Source: Bacteroidales bacterium
GTDB lineage: Bacteria; Bacteroidota; Bacteroidia; Bacteroidales; UBA932
Direction: 5' to 3'
Length of the DNA: 64,000 bases
Assembly: GCA_017427385.1 (NCBI GenBank)
Contig: JAFRSW010000002.1
Span: forward strand, 1 to 64,000
In this document: piece after piece, positions 25,616-35,800 of the stretch
Layout: the number at the start of each line of letters is the position of its first letter
Position numbering within the stretch: the first letter of the stretch is position 1
Notes under the pieces: generated by a model
Database searches by the model: none
What the model was told of the DNA's origin: nothing
Seen by the model: only the letters and a program-made list of their open reading frames with translations
Position numbers and translations under genes: made by a program

Positions 25616-26995
25616 TTAGAACTGATAGTTGATACCGATACCTATCCAAAGACCCGCATCCATGCCTTCGGTGAAGCACCTTGCGAAATCTGCGGATACG
25701 ATAAAGTTCTGGTTCATGGCGATCTTCAGACCGGCACCGCCGCTGTAGACAAGCGTGTTGACCTTGGATGCATCGTAAATAGGATCGGTGGTCCCTGTCA
25801 AGAGATTGAATGCGGGATCGTAGATCTTACCGTTTGCATCGGCAATCTTGGCAAGAGCATCTGCTTTGTAAGGCCTGGTGATGATACCTGCATCGAAGAA
25901 CGGATTCACAGCGATGTAGAAGTACTGGTTTGCGAGCGTGAACTTTACGAGCTTGATGCGCAGTTCGGTATTTGCCCATGCCATACCCTCGGCAAGGATA
26001 CGGTTCTCGCGGAGACCGCGGATGGTATTGCTGGAACCGAAGCCCTCGGAGATCATGTTACGCTGAACAAGCAGAGGGTTGTTCTGGACCATGAACAGAG
26101 GAGTCTCTCCCGCAATCGTGTGCTGCCATGCAAGGCGATATGCGAACACGGGATTACCTGCGGGGATGGGAACAGGGATGCTGATGTACTGACGGAAGTA
26201 TGCGCAAGCCTTCAGGTATGGACTGCCGACAAAGTTTCCGTTCAGGTAGGCCTCGGCCCAGATACCCTTGTTAGGAGCCGCCTCGATGTCGCGGGTGTCG
26301 TAGACAAGTCCGGCATTGAACTCCAGTGAAAGACCACCGTTCTTTTCCTTGTCGGTGAGAACTCCGGAATTAGCGAGGAAATTGTACAGAGTGGCATTGG
26401 TGTCATAAAACTGCTTGTTGCCGTTCACTTCCACACCCTTATCCTTCATTGCTCCGAGGTTCCATTTCCAGAAATTCACGCCGGCCGCCCAGTTGAGGTT
26501 GTCGGTGATGCGTCCCTGGAAATTGGCGAGGATGCGCAGCATCTCGCGGCTCATACCGTAATAGTTTACATTGTTGGTGGTAGCAGGAACATACATATCC
26601 CTGTTGCCCCACACGTCATAGTTCTGCGTGGCAGCGGCACCGTTGAAGCCCCATAAGCTGTAAAGCGGGTCGGTCATATACGTGACAGACGCATTCACGC
26701 GCATGTTCGGAATGAGATACTTTGAGTCGTAGGCCAGGTAAAGGCGCATACGGTGACTGTGAGTGAAGTATGACCCTTCCCAGCTGATTTTATGCAGGGG
26801 ATCCGGATAGGTTCCGCCGTCACCATAATAATATACATCTCCAAAAGCACCGGCCTGGAATCCGTTGTCTACCGAGTAAGTTGCAGTGGGGAGAACACCG
26901 AAGGACCAGCCCGTTTTCATCTCTTTCTCTTCCTGGGCACACAGCATCACGCCGGCGGCAAGGAGAGAAATCAGTGTAAATAGAATCTTTCTCAT
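25616..26995 (-). CDS. outer-membrane beta-barrel protein, BamA/surface-antigen-like, copy 1
   Basis: 459 residues: signal peptide (cleavage near LCAQ), then a 16-strand-like beta-barrel rich in alternating aromatic residues, ending LWIGIGINYQF with the terminal Phe typical of outer-membrane proteins. The segment NTIRGLRENRILAEGMAWANTELR resembles the RGxR loop of Omp85 barrels. There is no POTRA domain, so a BamA function is not expected. It is divergent to a paralog at 27071, and the two share length, an N-terminal GVxPxxxYxxDxGxQxGA motif and gene boundaries. Function unknown. Confidence 0.8.
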   Translation of the reverse strand: MRKILFTLISLLAAGVMLCAQEEKEMKTGWSFGVLPTATYSVDNGFQAGAFGDVYYYGDGGTYPDPLHKISWEGSYFTHSHRMRLYLAYDSKYLIPNMRVNASVTYMTDPLYSLWGFNGAAATQNYDVWGNRDMYVPATTNNVNYYGMSREMLRILANFQGRITDNLNWAAGVNFWKWNLGAMKDKGVEVNGNKQFYDTNATLYNFLANSGVLTDKEKNGGLSLEFNAGLVYDTRDIEAAPNKGIWAEAYLNGNFVGSPYLKACAYFRQYISIPVPIPAGNPVFAYRLAWQHTIAGETPLFMVQNNPLLVQRNMISEGFGSSNTIRGLRENRILAEGMAWANTELRIKLVKFTLANQYFYIAVNPFFDAGIITRPYKADALAKIADANGKIYDPAFNLLTGTTDPIYDASKVNTLVYSGGAGLKIAMNQNFIVSADFARCFTEGMDAGLWIGIGINYQF

Positions 26996-27035
26996 AAAAT
27001 AGTTTAGTGATTATTAGTGGTCGTTTTTGTGCCGA

Positions 27036-27043
27036 CAAAGATA
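27036..27043 (-). promoter_or_regulatory. -7 box of the left barrel gene
   Basis: Minus strand TATCTTTG (27043-27036), about 40 bp upstream of the ATG at 26995. The -33 region is weak. Confidence 0.5.
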
Positions 27044-27058
27044 ATGGTTTTTTTTCAC

Positions 27059-27066
27059 TATATTTG
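27059..27066 (+). promoter_or_regulatory. -7 box of the right barrel gene
   Basis: TATATTTG ends 4 bases before the ATG at 27071, suggesting a leaderless or nearly leaderless transcript. Confidence 0.5.
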
Positions 27067-27070
27067 AGTT

Positions 27071-28375
27071 ATGAAAAGAATATCCGCGCTTTTGCTTATC
27101 CTTTTCTGCGCTCTTCCGCTTAAGGCCCAGAAAGAAGAAATCACTAAGACCGGCCTTGGCGTAGGGCCTTTCCCGGCCCTGGCCTACGATGCCGACAAGG
27201 GCATGCAGATTGGCGCCGTGCTGATGCTCTTCGACTACGGCACTGGCGAGAACTACCCTGCCCTGGACTCCAAGTTCTACTCGGAGTTCTCCTACTTCAC
27301 CAAGGGCTCCAAGATTATCCGGCTGCGCTACGACACTTTCAAGCTGATCCCGGGGGTGCGCAACTGCACCAACTTCCAGGCGAACATCGACAAGGCCTAC
27401 GACTTCTACGGTTTCAACGGCTACGAGACCTATTTCGATGCCGCCCAGGCCAGGCCCTTCTACCGTTACTCCCGCTATGAGTATCTCTTCAAATCCGACT
27501 TCATCGGCCGCCTTGCCGGAGCGCTCAGCTGGGAGGCCGGCATCTACGCAAGTTACTATAAACTAGGCAGTATCGACTACGCCAGCATCAACAAGGGAAA
27601 GAGCGCGGCAGATGTTTTCCCCGAGAATATGCCCACTCTCTACGATGCCTGCAAGGCCAGCGGGGTAATCTCCGCGAAGGATGCCGACGGAGGCTTCTCT
27701 TCGGGAGTGCGTTTCGGGCTGGTGTATGACACCCGCAACAAGGAAGGCGCCCCATCCCGCGGCATCTGGGCGGAAGGCCATGTGCTGCTCGCCCCCTTCA
27801 GCGAGACGCCCTTCTACCGCTATTCCTTCACCTGGAGGCACTATCTGCCCCTGATTCCGAACGACGTCCTCACCCTCGCCTATCGCTTCAACTACGAGGG
27901 CACCTTCGGGCGGCAGGCCCCATTCTACGTGCTTCCCTACATGACTTTCATGGGCCAGCGGACGGATCTTGAGGGGATGGGAGGATATGAAACCGCGCGA
28001 GGCATCATGCGCACCCGCCTGGTGGGGCTGGACATGGGCTGCGCCACCGCGGAACTGCGCTGGAGGTTCGCCAGCTTCGTGCTCTGGAACCAGAACCTGG
28101 CCCTTGCCGCCAACGCCTTCACCGATGCCGCCAGGGTGTTCCGTGGGCTGGATATCAGCGCCCTGCCGTCCAGTTTAAAGGAGATTCTTCCTGCCGCTCC
28201 CGCCGATGTGCAGCTGCGCGGCACCATGGACGAACGCGTACATCAGTCCGCAGGCGCCGGCATCCGCCTGATTATCAACGAAAACCTGGTCGTCGCGTGC
28301 GACCGGGGATACCCCCTTAACAAACAGGACGGGGACAGCCCCGCCCTGTATATCACTCTGGATTATCTGTTCTAG
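27071..28375 (+). CDS. outer-membrane beta-barrel protein, BamA/surface-antigen-like, copy 2
   Basis: 434 residues with a signal peptide (cleavage near LKAQ). The barrel is clearly related to the divergent copy: both open with TKTG or MKTG followed by a GxxPxxxYDxDxGxQ stretch, both contain the D-x-R-N/D-I-E/K-E-A-P-x-x-G-I-W-A-E-x motif before the mid-barrel, and both have an RGxR-like loop (ETARGIMRTRLVG). It ends LYITLDYLF. No POTRA repeats. Probably from an old duplication. The two are much more diverged than a recent tandem copy. Function unknown. Confidence 0.8.
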   Translation: MKRISALLLILFCALPLKAQKEEITKTGLGVGPFPALAYDADKGMQIGAVLMLFDYGTGENYPALDSKFYSEFSYFTKGSKIIRLRYDTFKLIPGVRNCTNFQANIDKAYDFYGFNGYETYFDAAQARPFYRYSRYEYLFKSDFIGRLAGALSWEAGIYASYYKLGSIDYASINKGKSAADVFPENMPTLYDACKASGVISAKDADGGFSSGVRFGLVYDTRNKEGAPSRGIWAEGHVLLAPFSETPFYRYSFTWRHYLPLIPNDVLTLAYRFNYEGTFGRQAPFYVLPYMTFMGQRTDLEGMGGYETARGIMRTRLVGLDMGCATAELRWRFASFVLWNQNLALAANAFTDAARVFRGLDISALPSSLKEILPAAPADVQLRGTMDERVHQSAGAGIRLIINENLVVACDRGYPLNKQDGDSPALYITLDYLF

Positions 28376-28390
28376 TCCGGCCTGGCCGGA
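28376..28390. terminator. possible terminator hairpin between convergent genes
   Basis: A GC-rich palindrome TCCGGC-CTG-GCCGGA sits in the 20-base gap between the barrel gene and the convergent DUF362-GPx gene. It lacks a T tract, so the call is weak. Confidence 0.3.
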
Positions 28391-28395
28391 AACCC

Positions 28396-29940
28396 CTACA
28401 GCAATGCCTCTATGCTGGCCTCCAGGGCCTCCGGGGCAACCGTGGGCTCGAAACGCGCCACCGGCTGGCCCTTGCGGTCTACCAGGAACTTGGTGAAATT
28501 CCACTTGATATCCGGATTGGCGGCGTATTCGGGATCCGCCTTGGAGAGCATCGCATCCATGAACTTCGCGGTCTCCCCTTCCCCGAATCCGGCAAAAGGT
28601 TTCAGAGTCCAGAGCCACTTCATCACCGGGTTCGCCTTCGGTCCGTTCACATCCGACTTGGCCATCAGAGGGAAGGTTACGCCGTGGTTCAGGCGGCAGA
28701 ACTCCGCTATCTCCTCGTTGCTGCCGGGCTCCTGGCCGCCGAACTGGTCGCAGGGGAAGCCGAGCACCACCAGGCCTTTATCCTTATACTTCTGATAGAG
28801 GGCCTCCAGGCCATCGTACTGGGGCGTGAAGCCGCACTTGGAAGCGGTGTTCACCACCAGCAACACCTTGCCCTCGAAGTCGGAGAGATTCACCATCTGG
28901 CCCTTGTTGCCCAGGGTTCTGTAGTTGTAGATGCTGCGCTTCTTGCATGCGCGTGCGGCATCCTTGATGCTGATGCGCTTGCCGCCGTTGTCGAGGTCGA
29001 TGAGGACGTAGTCGTCGCTGCCCATTCCGAGTTCCTTCATATAAGTGAGCTGGCGCAGTCCGTGGCGGGTCTCGATGCGCTCCACGAAGTGCTTGTGCTC
29101 CTCATCATGCATGGCATAGATGATATCCACGCAGGCCTTGTCGAGAGCGAGGATGTCGGTAGATGAGAGTATGCCCACGTCCGGGGTCACAACTGCCTCT
29201 GCCTCAAGGCCTTCGCAGTCGCAGGACACCGACATGTTGCGCATCACGTTCACGTAGGTCACGCGCTCGCCGAAGTGGTCGATGGTGGCCTTGGTAGATT
29301 CGGTCATGCGCTCCATAAGTTCCTCCTCGGCAATGCTCCACTGCTCTTCCGACCCTTCTGCGGTGTGTATCCACGCCTTGCCGATGCGGCCATCCGCGCA
29401 GCCTATGCCTATGTTCTTGTTGCTGCCGCCGAAGCCGCCCATGGCGTGGCCCTTGAAGTGAGTGAGAGTGACCATGGAATCGTAGTTCAGCAGGTTCTTG
29501 CCGACGGACATCTCCTTGAACCACTTGCCGCCTTTAACGGGCAGAAGGGCCGTGCCCTCGGCATCCATGATGTCCACGGGGCAGAAGGTCCAGCCGTTCA
29601 CCTCCAGAGTCTCGCGATGCTGCTCGGTAGTATAGCGGTCTCCCTCGTAGTAGGTGTTGGTCTCGATTATGTTGGCGCCCTTCAAGTCCTTCTCCATCAG
29701 AGCTTTGACCCATTCGCGGGGGATGATGTTGGGGCCGTTCTGCTCGCCCGTGTGGAGCTTGACTCCCACGCGGCCTTCGATCTTGCCGTTGACCTTTTCA
29801 TAGGCCTGGATCAAGCCCTCGGCGGAGAGATTGCGGGTAAAATAGACCACGGACTTGCCATTGGTTTTCTTGCAGCTGCCGGCAAGGGTCGCCAGCAAAG
29901 CGGTAAGTATTAAGCTCATAAGTATTCGTATAGGTTTCAT
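28396..29940 (-). CDS. lipoprotein with DUF362 domain fused to glutathione peroxidase
   Basis: 514 residues from ATG 29940; an upstream in-frame ATG at 29976 lies beyond the -7 box, so it would not be transcribed. A lipoprotein signal (LLATLAGSC) is followed by a DUF362 domain (about 30-325) with its Cys motifs (IGCADG, SCDCEG) and a complete glutathione-peroxidase domain (about 345-514). The latter shows the catalytic Cys in NTASKCGFTP, Gln in GFPCDQFGGQEPG and Trp in IKWNFTKF. The catalytic residue is Cys, not Sec. The GPx part would reduce peroxides, probably with thioredoxin-type donors. DUF362 function is uncertain; relatives are iron-sulfur associated. The fusion is in one frame with no stop codon. 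Confidence 0.9.
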   Translation of the reverse strand: MKPIRILMSLILTALLATLAGSCKKTNGKSVVYFTRNLSAEGLIQAYEKVNGKIEGRVGVKLHTGEQNGPNIIPREWVKALMEKDLKGANIIETNTYYEGDRYTTEQHRETLEVNGWTFCPVDIMDAEGTALLPVKGGKWFKEMSVGKNLLNYDSMVTLTHFKGHAMGGFGGSNKNIGIGCADGRIGKAWIHTAEGSEEQWSIAEEELMERMTESTKATIDHFGERVTYVNVMRNMSVSCDCEGLEAEAVVTPDVGILSSTDILALDKACVDIIYAMHDEEHKHFVERIETRHGLRQLTYMKELGMGSDDYVLIDLDNGGKRISIKDAARACKKRSIYNYRTLGNKGQMVNLSDFEGKVLLVVNTASKCGFTPQYDGLEALYQKYKDKGLVVLGFPCDQFGGQEPGSNEEIAEFCRLNHGVTFPLMAKSDVNGPKANPVMKWLWTLKPFAGFGEGETAKFMDAMLSKADPEYAANPDIKWNFTKFLVDRKGQPVARFEPTVAPEALEASIEALL

Positions 29941-29954
29941 GATGGGTGTTTTTG

Positions 29955-29962
29955 CAAAGTTA
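29955..29962 (-). promoter_or_regulatory. -7 box of the DUF362-GPx gene
   Basis: Minus strand TAACTTTG (29962-29955), 14 bases before the ATG at 29940. This decides the choice of start. Confidence 0.6.
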
Positions 29963-29990
29963 AAAGTTTTCTTCAAGTAATTTATATTAA

Positions 29991-30022
29991 TTTTGCGTTA
30001 TGTAAAAAAAACTATAAATTTG
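29991..30022 (+). promoter_or_regulatory. promoter of the second ATPase gene
   Basis: TTTTG at 29991-29995, 19 bp, then TAAATTTG at 30015-30022, 24 bases before the ATG at 30047. This is the same -7 to start distance as for the paralog at 20247. Confidence 0.7.
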
Positions 30023-30046
30023 CGCTTAGAACAAATTGTAACCGCC

Positions 30047-31189
30047 ATGCAGCATGTAAATCCTTTCTATACTACGAACAATATCCCCTCCCGCTATTTC
30101 TGCGACCGGGCACAGGAAACCGAAACGCTCGTGCGTTCCGTAACCAACGGCAACAACATGGTGCTGATGTCCCCCAGGCGCATGGGAAAGACCGGGCTGA
30201 TCAATCATGTTTTCACAGACAAGCGCATCGGCAAGGAATACAATTGCTGTTTCATTGATATCTACGACACGTCCAGCCTTCAGGAATTCACTTTCCGCCT
30301 TGGGCAGGAGGTTTTCCGCAGGCAATCCGCCGGAGGCATCCGCAAAGGTGCTCGATTCCTGGAGGTGCTAAAATCCATCCGGGGAGAATTCTCCTACGAT
30401 CCTGCCACCCTGGGGCCCAAGTTCGCGCTCTCCCTGGGGCAAATCCAGCAGCCGCTCCGCACGCTCGAAGAGATCCTCCAGTTCATGGAATCTTCTTCCA
30501 AGCCCTGGCTGGTGGCTATAGATGAATTCCAGCAGATAGGAAAATACGACGAAAAGAACATGGAAGCCCTGCTGCGCACCCGCTTCCAGAGGCTTGCGAA
30601 CGTGACATTCATCTATTCCGGAAGCGAAAGGCATCTGCTCTACATGAGCACGGGCACCCTGGAGTTGAAGCCAATCGACAGGGATAAATATGTGGAATTC
30701 GCGCGGAGGCAGTTCAAGAACGCCGGCAAAAGCATCACCAAAGATGCCGTTGAAGGCCTGTACGACCTTATGGAAGGCTACACCTTCTTCATGCAGAAGA
30801 CCCTCAACGAAGTGTTCGCATCCACCGAAAAGGGCGGAGACGCCGGGCAGATAGAAGTATTTGCGGCTATGGATTATCTGCTGGATACCGCCGATACCAC
30901 CTATAGGAACATACTTGCTGGGCTATCGAAAGGGCAACGCACAGTGCTTTCCACTATCGCTGTAGATGGTCATGCCGAAAACGTTCTGTCCCAGAGCTAT
31001 ATCTCCCGCCATTACCTTGGTGCCGCCAGCTCCGTGCAGGCCGCCGTCCGCTCGCTGCTCGCCAAGCAGCTCATCTCCCGCGACGCCGACACCTACTTCC
31101 TCGACGACAAATTCCTCGAACTCTGGATACGCCGTTGTTACGGCATATCCCTCGAGGAATCGTGGGTGGAGAGGGGGCGAGAAGGATAG
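30047..31189 (+). CDS. AAA-type ATPase, paralog of the 20247 gene
   Basis: 380 residues from ATG 30047 (MQHVNPFYTTNN); an in-frame ATG-less extension reaches back over the promoter. Walker A is MSPRRMGKTGLI, a better match than in the paralog, and Walker B is WLVAIDEFQQ. The C-terminal region is winged-helix-like and ends with FLDDKFLELWIRRCYG, parallel to DPLFEYWARKYF in the paralog. It is a single-gene unit. This ATP-binding family is widespread and multicopy in Bacteroidales; its role is unknown. Confidence 0.82.
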   Translation: MQHVNPFYTTNNIPSRYFCDRAQETETLVRSVTNGNNMVLMSPRRMGKTGLINHVFTDKRIGKEYNCCFIDIYDTSSLQEFTFRLGQEVFRRQSAGGIRKGARFLEVLKSIRGEFSYDPATLGPKFALSLGQIQQPLRTLEEILQFMESSSKPWLVAIDEFQQIGKYDEKNMEALLRTRFQRLANVTFIYSGSERHLLYMSTGTLELKPIDRDKYVEFARRQFKNAGKSITKDAVEGLYDLMEGYTFFMQKTLNEVFASTEKGGDAGQIEVFAAMDYLLDTADTTYRNILAGLSKGQRTVLSTIAVDGHAENVLSQSYISRHYLGAASSVQAAVRSLLAKQLISRDADTYFLDDKFLELWIRRCYGISLEESWVERGREG

Positions 31190-31194
31190 ATACT

Positions 31195-32814
31195 TTAAGG
31201 TGTTGGCTCAACATAATCAGTCACCGTCCATCCGGAGGGGATGGCGGAATTGCCGCGGTTATTGCCAAAGGGGTTATTATTAATGTCGGCAACGTAGAAT
31301 GTTCCGGTGGCATTGATACCGTTCACCCAGTCAGTAAAATTACCCGAACTATAGGCCCTGGTATCAAGAAATACAATCTCATGAAGACTTGAACAACCCC
31401 TAAACATCTGCTGGTACCATTTGTCACCATTATATGTCGTTGGTTGACGAATAATAGGAGCGGAGGTTAAGCTGCTACAGCCCTTGAACATGTTACGGTA
31501 ACAAGTCGAGCCGATTGTTGTCGCTGCTAGTTCTGCGGGCCCTGCGACCAGATTGGAGCAACCGTCGAAGAATGATTTCAACGCCGAGCCAGGTACTTTA
31601 GGCATTGAAAAAACAAGGCCAGATGCGTCTGTCAATTGAGTACAATCAGTAAAGAAATTGACAAAAGTATAGGCGTTGGGGATTGTGGCGGACTGTGTCC
31701 CGAAATCGGCTCCTGTCAACAAAGATGCGATGTCACCGGCAACTTTGAAATTACTATTTGAAACTATCGTTTTGTGATGTGTGCCATCGTCCGTAGCGTC
31801 TGCAGAACCAGCTCTGAAGCACACCTCATCTCCCGCTTGGACGTCGATTCCAGATGTATAGCTCTGCCAACTGTCTCCTTCATTCAAAGTGTACTCCAAT
31901 GTAGTAAAATTGCTACCCGTGATCGTTCCGTTTGCTAAAGCGATAATTCGGAAACCTGCGTATTTGTTTACAATAGTAGTGCGGGATATTGTATAGTAGT
32001 TGTTAGCGGCGAGATCGGCGTTATTTAAACCGAATCTTTTTTGATCCTCTGGATTGGCTCCCCACGTAAGAGAAAGCTCCGCATCGTTTAACGAAGTGGT
32101 TCCCCCGGGGAAAGCGGCGACAAAAACCACCTGGGTGTGATCAACACCAAGGGTAGTCGCGCTGATGGGGCCGGACATCAAAGAAGCATTTGTGCTATTA
32201 ATGTCATTGTTAATTCTGGCCGTCACGCTCGTCCCTGAGGCAAGCTCCGTCGCCAGGAACTTGACTGAGAAGACCAGGAATGCTGACTGTTGGGTAAGGG
32301 TGAACCTGGTAGCCCCGAAAGTGGTACTGCATGTGAAATGACTGAACTTTTGTACGGCATCAGCAAGGGATGTACCATACTCATTGGAGGGATATGCTGT
32401 GCCGGTCACTTTTCCTCCGCCGGTAGTATGAATTCTGTCACCGTCGCTTACCAGCGTGACATTAATCGGAGTGTCGGAAGCGGGTTCGAATTCGTCTACA
32501 CCCACAAGGTCACCCTCAAAATACGCAGTAGTTTCGCCGGAACCGTAAATAAGCTTCAGGACTCCGAAAAGCAGCGTGTCCCCGGAAACGGGATCCGTGG
32601 AACTGACGTAAAGGGAATCCGTGGCCTGGAAGACATATTTGGTGTCATTATCGGCAGTTGTCGCCTTCGAGTCGTCGGAAGTCGAAACCTGAGCCTTATA
32701 ATGTATGGTCTTGAACACGGTCTCCGAAGAGTCATCATGAACTGGCGAAGGCTCCCTTGTGCAGGAAAGCGCCAGGGTTGCCAGCATCAGCAGTATGAAA
32801 CCAAACTTCTTCAT
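31195..32814 (-). CDS. lipoprotein with fimbrillin-like N-terminus and BspA-type leucine-rich repeats
   Basis: 539 residues from ATG 32814 (MKKFGFILLMLATLALSC, a clear lipoprotein signal). The chosen start lies 4 bases after the preceding stop codon. Residues about 30-300 look like a fimbrillin or Mfa-like beta domain. Residues about 360-515 carry BspA-style repeats with the FxxCSxL pattern (FFDGCSNLV, MFKGCSSLT, MFRGCSSLH). BspA-type repeats mediate adhesion in oral and gut Bacteroidales. It is the last gene of the fimbria-like operon, so a tip or accessory adhesin role is inferred. Confidence 0.8.
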   Translation of the reverse strand: MKKFGFILLMLATLALSCTREPSPVHDDSSETVFKTIHYKAQVSTSDDSKATTADNDTKYVFQATDSLYVSSTDPVSGDTLLFGVLKLIYGSGETTAYFEGDLVGVDEFEPASDTPINVTLVSDGDRIHTTGGGKVTGTAYPSNEYGTSLADAVQKFSHFTCSTTFGATRFTLTQQSAFLVFSVKFLATELASGTSVTARINNDINSTNASLMSGPISATTLGVDHTQVVFVAAFPGGTTSLNDAELSLTWGANPEDQKRFGLNNADLAANNYYTISRTTIVNKYAGFRIIALANGTITGSNFTTLEYTLNEGDSWQSYTSGIDVQAGDEVCFRAGSADATDDGTHHKTIVSNSNFKVAGDIASLLTGADFGTQSATIPNAYTFVNFFTDCTQLTDASGLVFSMPKVPGSALKSFFDGCSNLVAGPAELAATTIGSTCYRNMFKGCSSLTSAPIIRQPTTYNGDKWYQQMFRGCSSLHEIVFLDTRAYSSGNFTDWVNGINATGTFYVADINNNPFGNNRGNSAIPSGWTVTDYVEPTP

Positions 32815-32818
32815 CAGT

Positions 32819-35800
32819 TTACAAACTTCCTCCATTTATAGGATCGACAAAGCCTACACCGCCTCCGGCAGCGTTGGTTTCCGTGCCGTTGCGCACTGCA
32901 CGGACGTAAAAATATGTTGCCCTGGAGCGATGGGTCCCCTGGGTGGAACCGATATAGAATGTATCGGATGACAGGATTTGCGCAAGGCTCGCCGCAGCAT
33001 TGGACGGATCCCCGCCCTGGCCACCTTCATTCCAATTGGCTGTATCCATCCACTGCCCGTTCCAGAAGGCTCCGGCCTTCTCCAGACGGAAAAGCTGGGG
33101 ATATTCCGGATCAGGCATGTAGTGATTACCGCTCTGAAGCTTGAAACCGGTGCCCGCCCCACCCTTGAACAACTTATAGTTGGTTCCGTTGGATTTGTCT
33201 GAACCCGTGCTTTTCGAAATATTAGGACGCAACCAATCTCTCTGCGGGTCATCATTGGAATCGTCATGAGCCGGATAATATATATGGTAAACATACGGAA
33301 CAGTAACTTTGTTATTATGGTCCGTGTCCGTTATGCCTATGCTTATGATATTATCTTTGCCAAGGGTCTGGTCATTGTCCCTTATCTTATTACCCTTGTC
33401 GTCCAATATAAAATCGCCCGTATCAGGATCCGTCTTATATACAATATAATAAGAGCAGTTGCTTAGATCAATGTTAGCCTCGATGAAGTCGCCGGAAGCC
33501 ATACTCATTCCCGTCACAACATCCGGCTCCCAGGAAACAGTAATGTCGGAGGCCGTTTTGTATCCATCATCCCCGGTATGTCCAGGATTGGGCACATAAT
33601 TGATTCTGAGGACATCCATTTTGGCAATATTGGAGAGCGTATGCTTGCCATCCGCAGTAAGCACATCCAGCTGGAAAGAGTATGTGCCGGTAGCCAGGGA
33701 GTTCAGACTGTACGTGAACTGCCATGTGGTGTTCCAATACCTGGCGTCCGAACAGGCGGCGAGGTTAAGGGAATTTGTCTCATTGAGCGGGTCCTTGATA
33801 ATCAGTGTCCACCTTCTGATGTCAGAACTCGGAGATTGCACCGTAAGCAACACGGGATATGAAGGATTCTGCGCTCCGTTATACACACAAGGCAGGAGAC
33901 GGACCGATGCGAACACAGGGGAAAGAATCCTGATCGGCGTCTCCAGCACCTTACGGGTGCCGGCGTTATTGACGACAATCGCCCTGATACACATATTCCC
34001 AAGAAGGGGAAGGTCGGCAGGGACGGTCCAGTCGACCGACTCGTCCTTAATAGCTACACCAGAAAGCTTGATGCCGTTCAAATCGATGCTCCGGGTCTCT
34101 TCGTTGCCGCTGGCGCCCACAAACACAAGATACAGGTTAAGAGACCGTATTGCAGAGCCCAGTGAAGTGATATTCAACTTGATCTGGCAATCGTCTCCCA
34201 TATGGAGCTTGTCTCCTCCTGGCACCGAGATGCTTCCCGTTATCTCTCCGGTGCAGTTCATATCCTTCACGCAACGTAAGTCGCTTATGATGGTAGCCTC
34301 TTTTTCTCTGGAATTGTGCATGTGGACGATGCCGCTATTATAACCCCAGCCGATTTTATGGTTTTCTCCGGGGGTTATCTTGCTCCCGCGTATTCCACGG
34401 GAATAATATGTACGGGTGGGATAATTCTTATTGTTCCAGTATCCGGAAGGCTGCAGAGAGGCCATAAGCAGCATTTCCGTCATATTTGGCAGACGATATC
34501 CTGCCGGGCAATAAGAATTATGTCCGGCAGCAGTTATCAGGTCGTTAAGCTCTTCCTGGGTCTTATTGGCCGGCACAGTAACTTCCGCCGACGGATCCTG
34601 CATGGTCATTTCCATGTATACCCGGTTTCTCATCGAATACTCGTCCGCATAAGGAAGATCCAGCAAAGTGAACTCCCTGATGCAGCGTGGATCGAGACGG
34701 GAGAAACGCAGAGTGTAGGTCCCGTCGGCATTGGCATTGACCTTGCCATTGGCATCAAAACCCATGGGAGATTCATAATACTCGTCCGGGATCACATTGA
34801 GATCGGCACCGCTGATGTCCTTTACTCCGCCTCCCGAATCATAAGTGCCGATATTGCGCACACAGCGTACGGAAGACACCTGATGCCTGTCATCCACAGT
34901 GAATTTTACCGAGGGATATGAAGTGTAGGCCCAGTTATATGAGTCGTAGTTGGATTTGGTAGCGCCTTCTTCTGCGCGGATCACACCGGGATTGGTAATA
35001 GACGAAGCGGTGGAAGACACTACCCAGGATCTCCATTCACGATTGTCTCCAATACTGTTCTTATTCTCCGGCTGATACAGACGGGCGGAAGGGCTGAGCG
35101 CCTCATTTCCAACCCACATGCCGACAAGCTGGTTGACGGAAGCAATGTACCAGCGGACTTCCTCGGGATCGATCACTTCGTCACCGTCGTTGTCCCTATT
35201 GCGGGTAAGACAGGAGTATGCAAGATACTTGTAGTCGTCCTTGAGTTCGGGCGTGTCGTTGTCTACAGTGTAATTCAGGAAAGTACTCCATCCGGGAGAG
35301 GCGGATACGCCCCAGATTGCGGCGGAATTGTATCGCCCGTTATCATCGCTATTTGGTTTTGTCGATGTAGGGAGAGTTCTTCCAGTCTTCCACCATGGCC
35401 AGATGGTCTGGTGGTCCGGATCCTTCTGCTTACGGATGCGATACTCCATTTCATCCACATGCTCAGTTCCCCAGAGTGTGCGCAGGTCCGGCGAATAAGT
35501 GTTGTAGAAGGTCTGGATGGACCGCTGGATGATGGAATGGCTGGAGGTGATCACATCACTCTGTCCGTCTTCGCTGTAGACAGCCTCGGAAAGGATGTGG
35601 AGTTCGCGCGGATCGGCGTTGACGAACTTGCGCCAGAGGTCGGGATCCGCCTCCGCCGTTTCAGGATCGAGGGTGGGATCCTTTTCATAGTAGTATTCGT
35701 CGATGAAGGCGGTTACGCGGATAACGTACTGAACTTCGCCCTCAATTGTTTCTTCGAGGAAATCATTGGAATCCCCGGCTGCTTTCTTCCTGGTCTGGTC

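Noticed and set aside
25616-28375. BamA/TamA outer-membrane assembly factors
   Set aside because: The barrel resembles Omp85, but POTRA domains are missing in both proteins, so an assembly role is not claimed.
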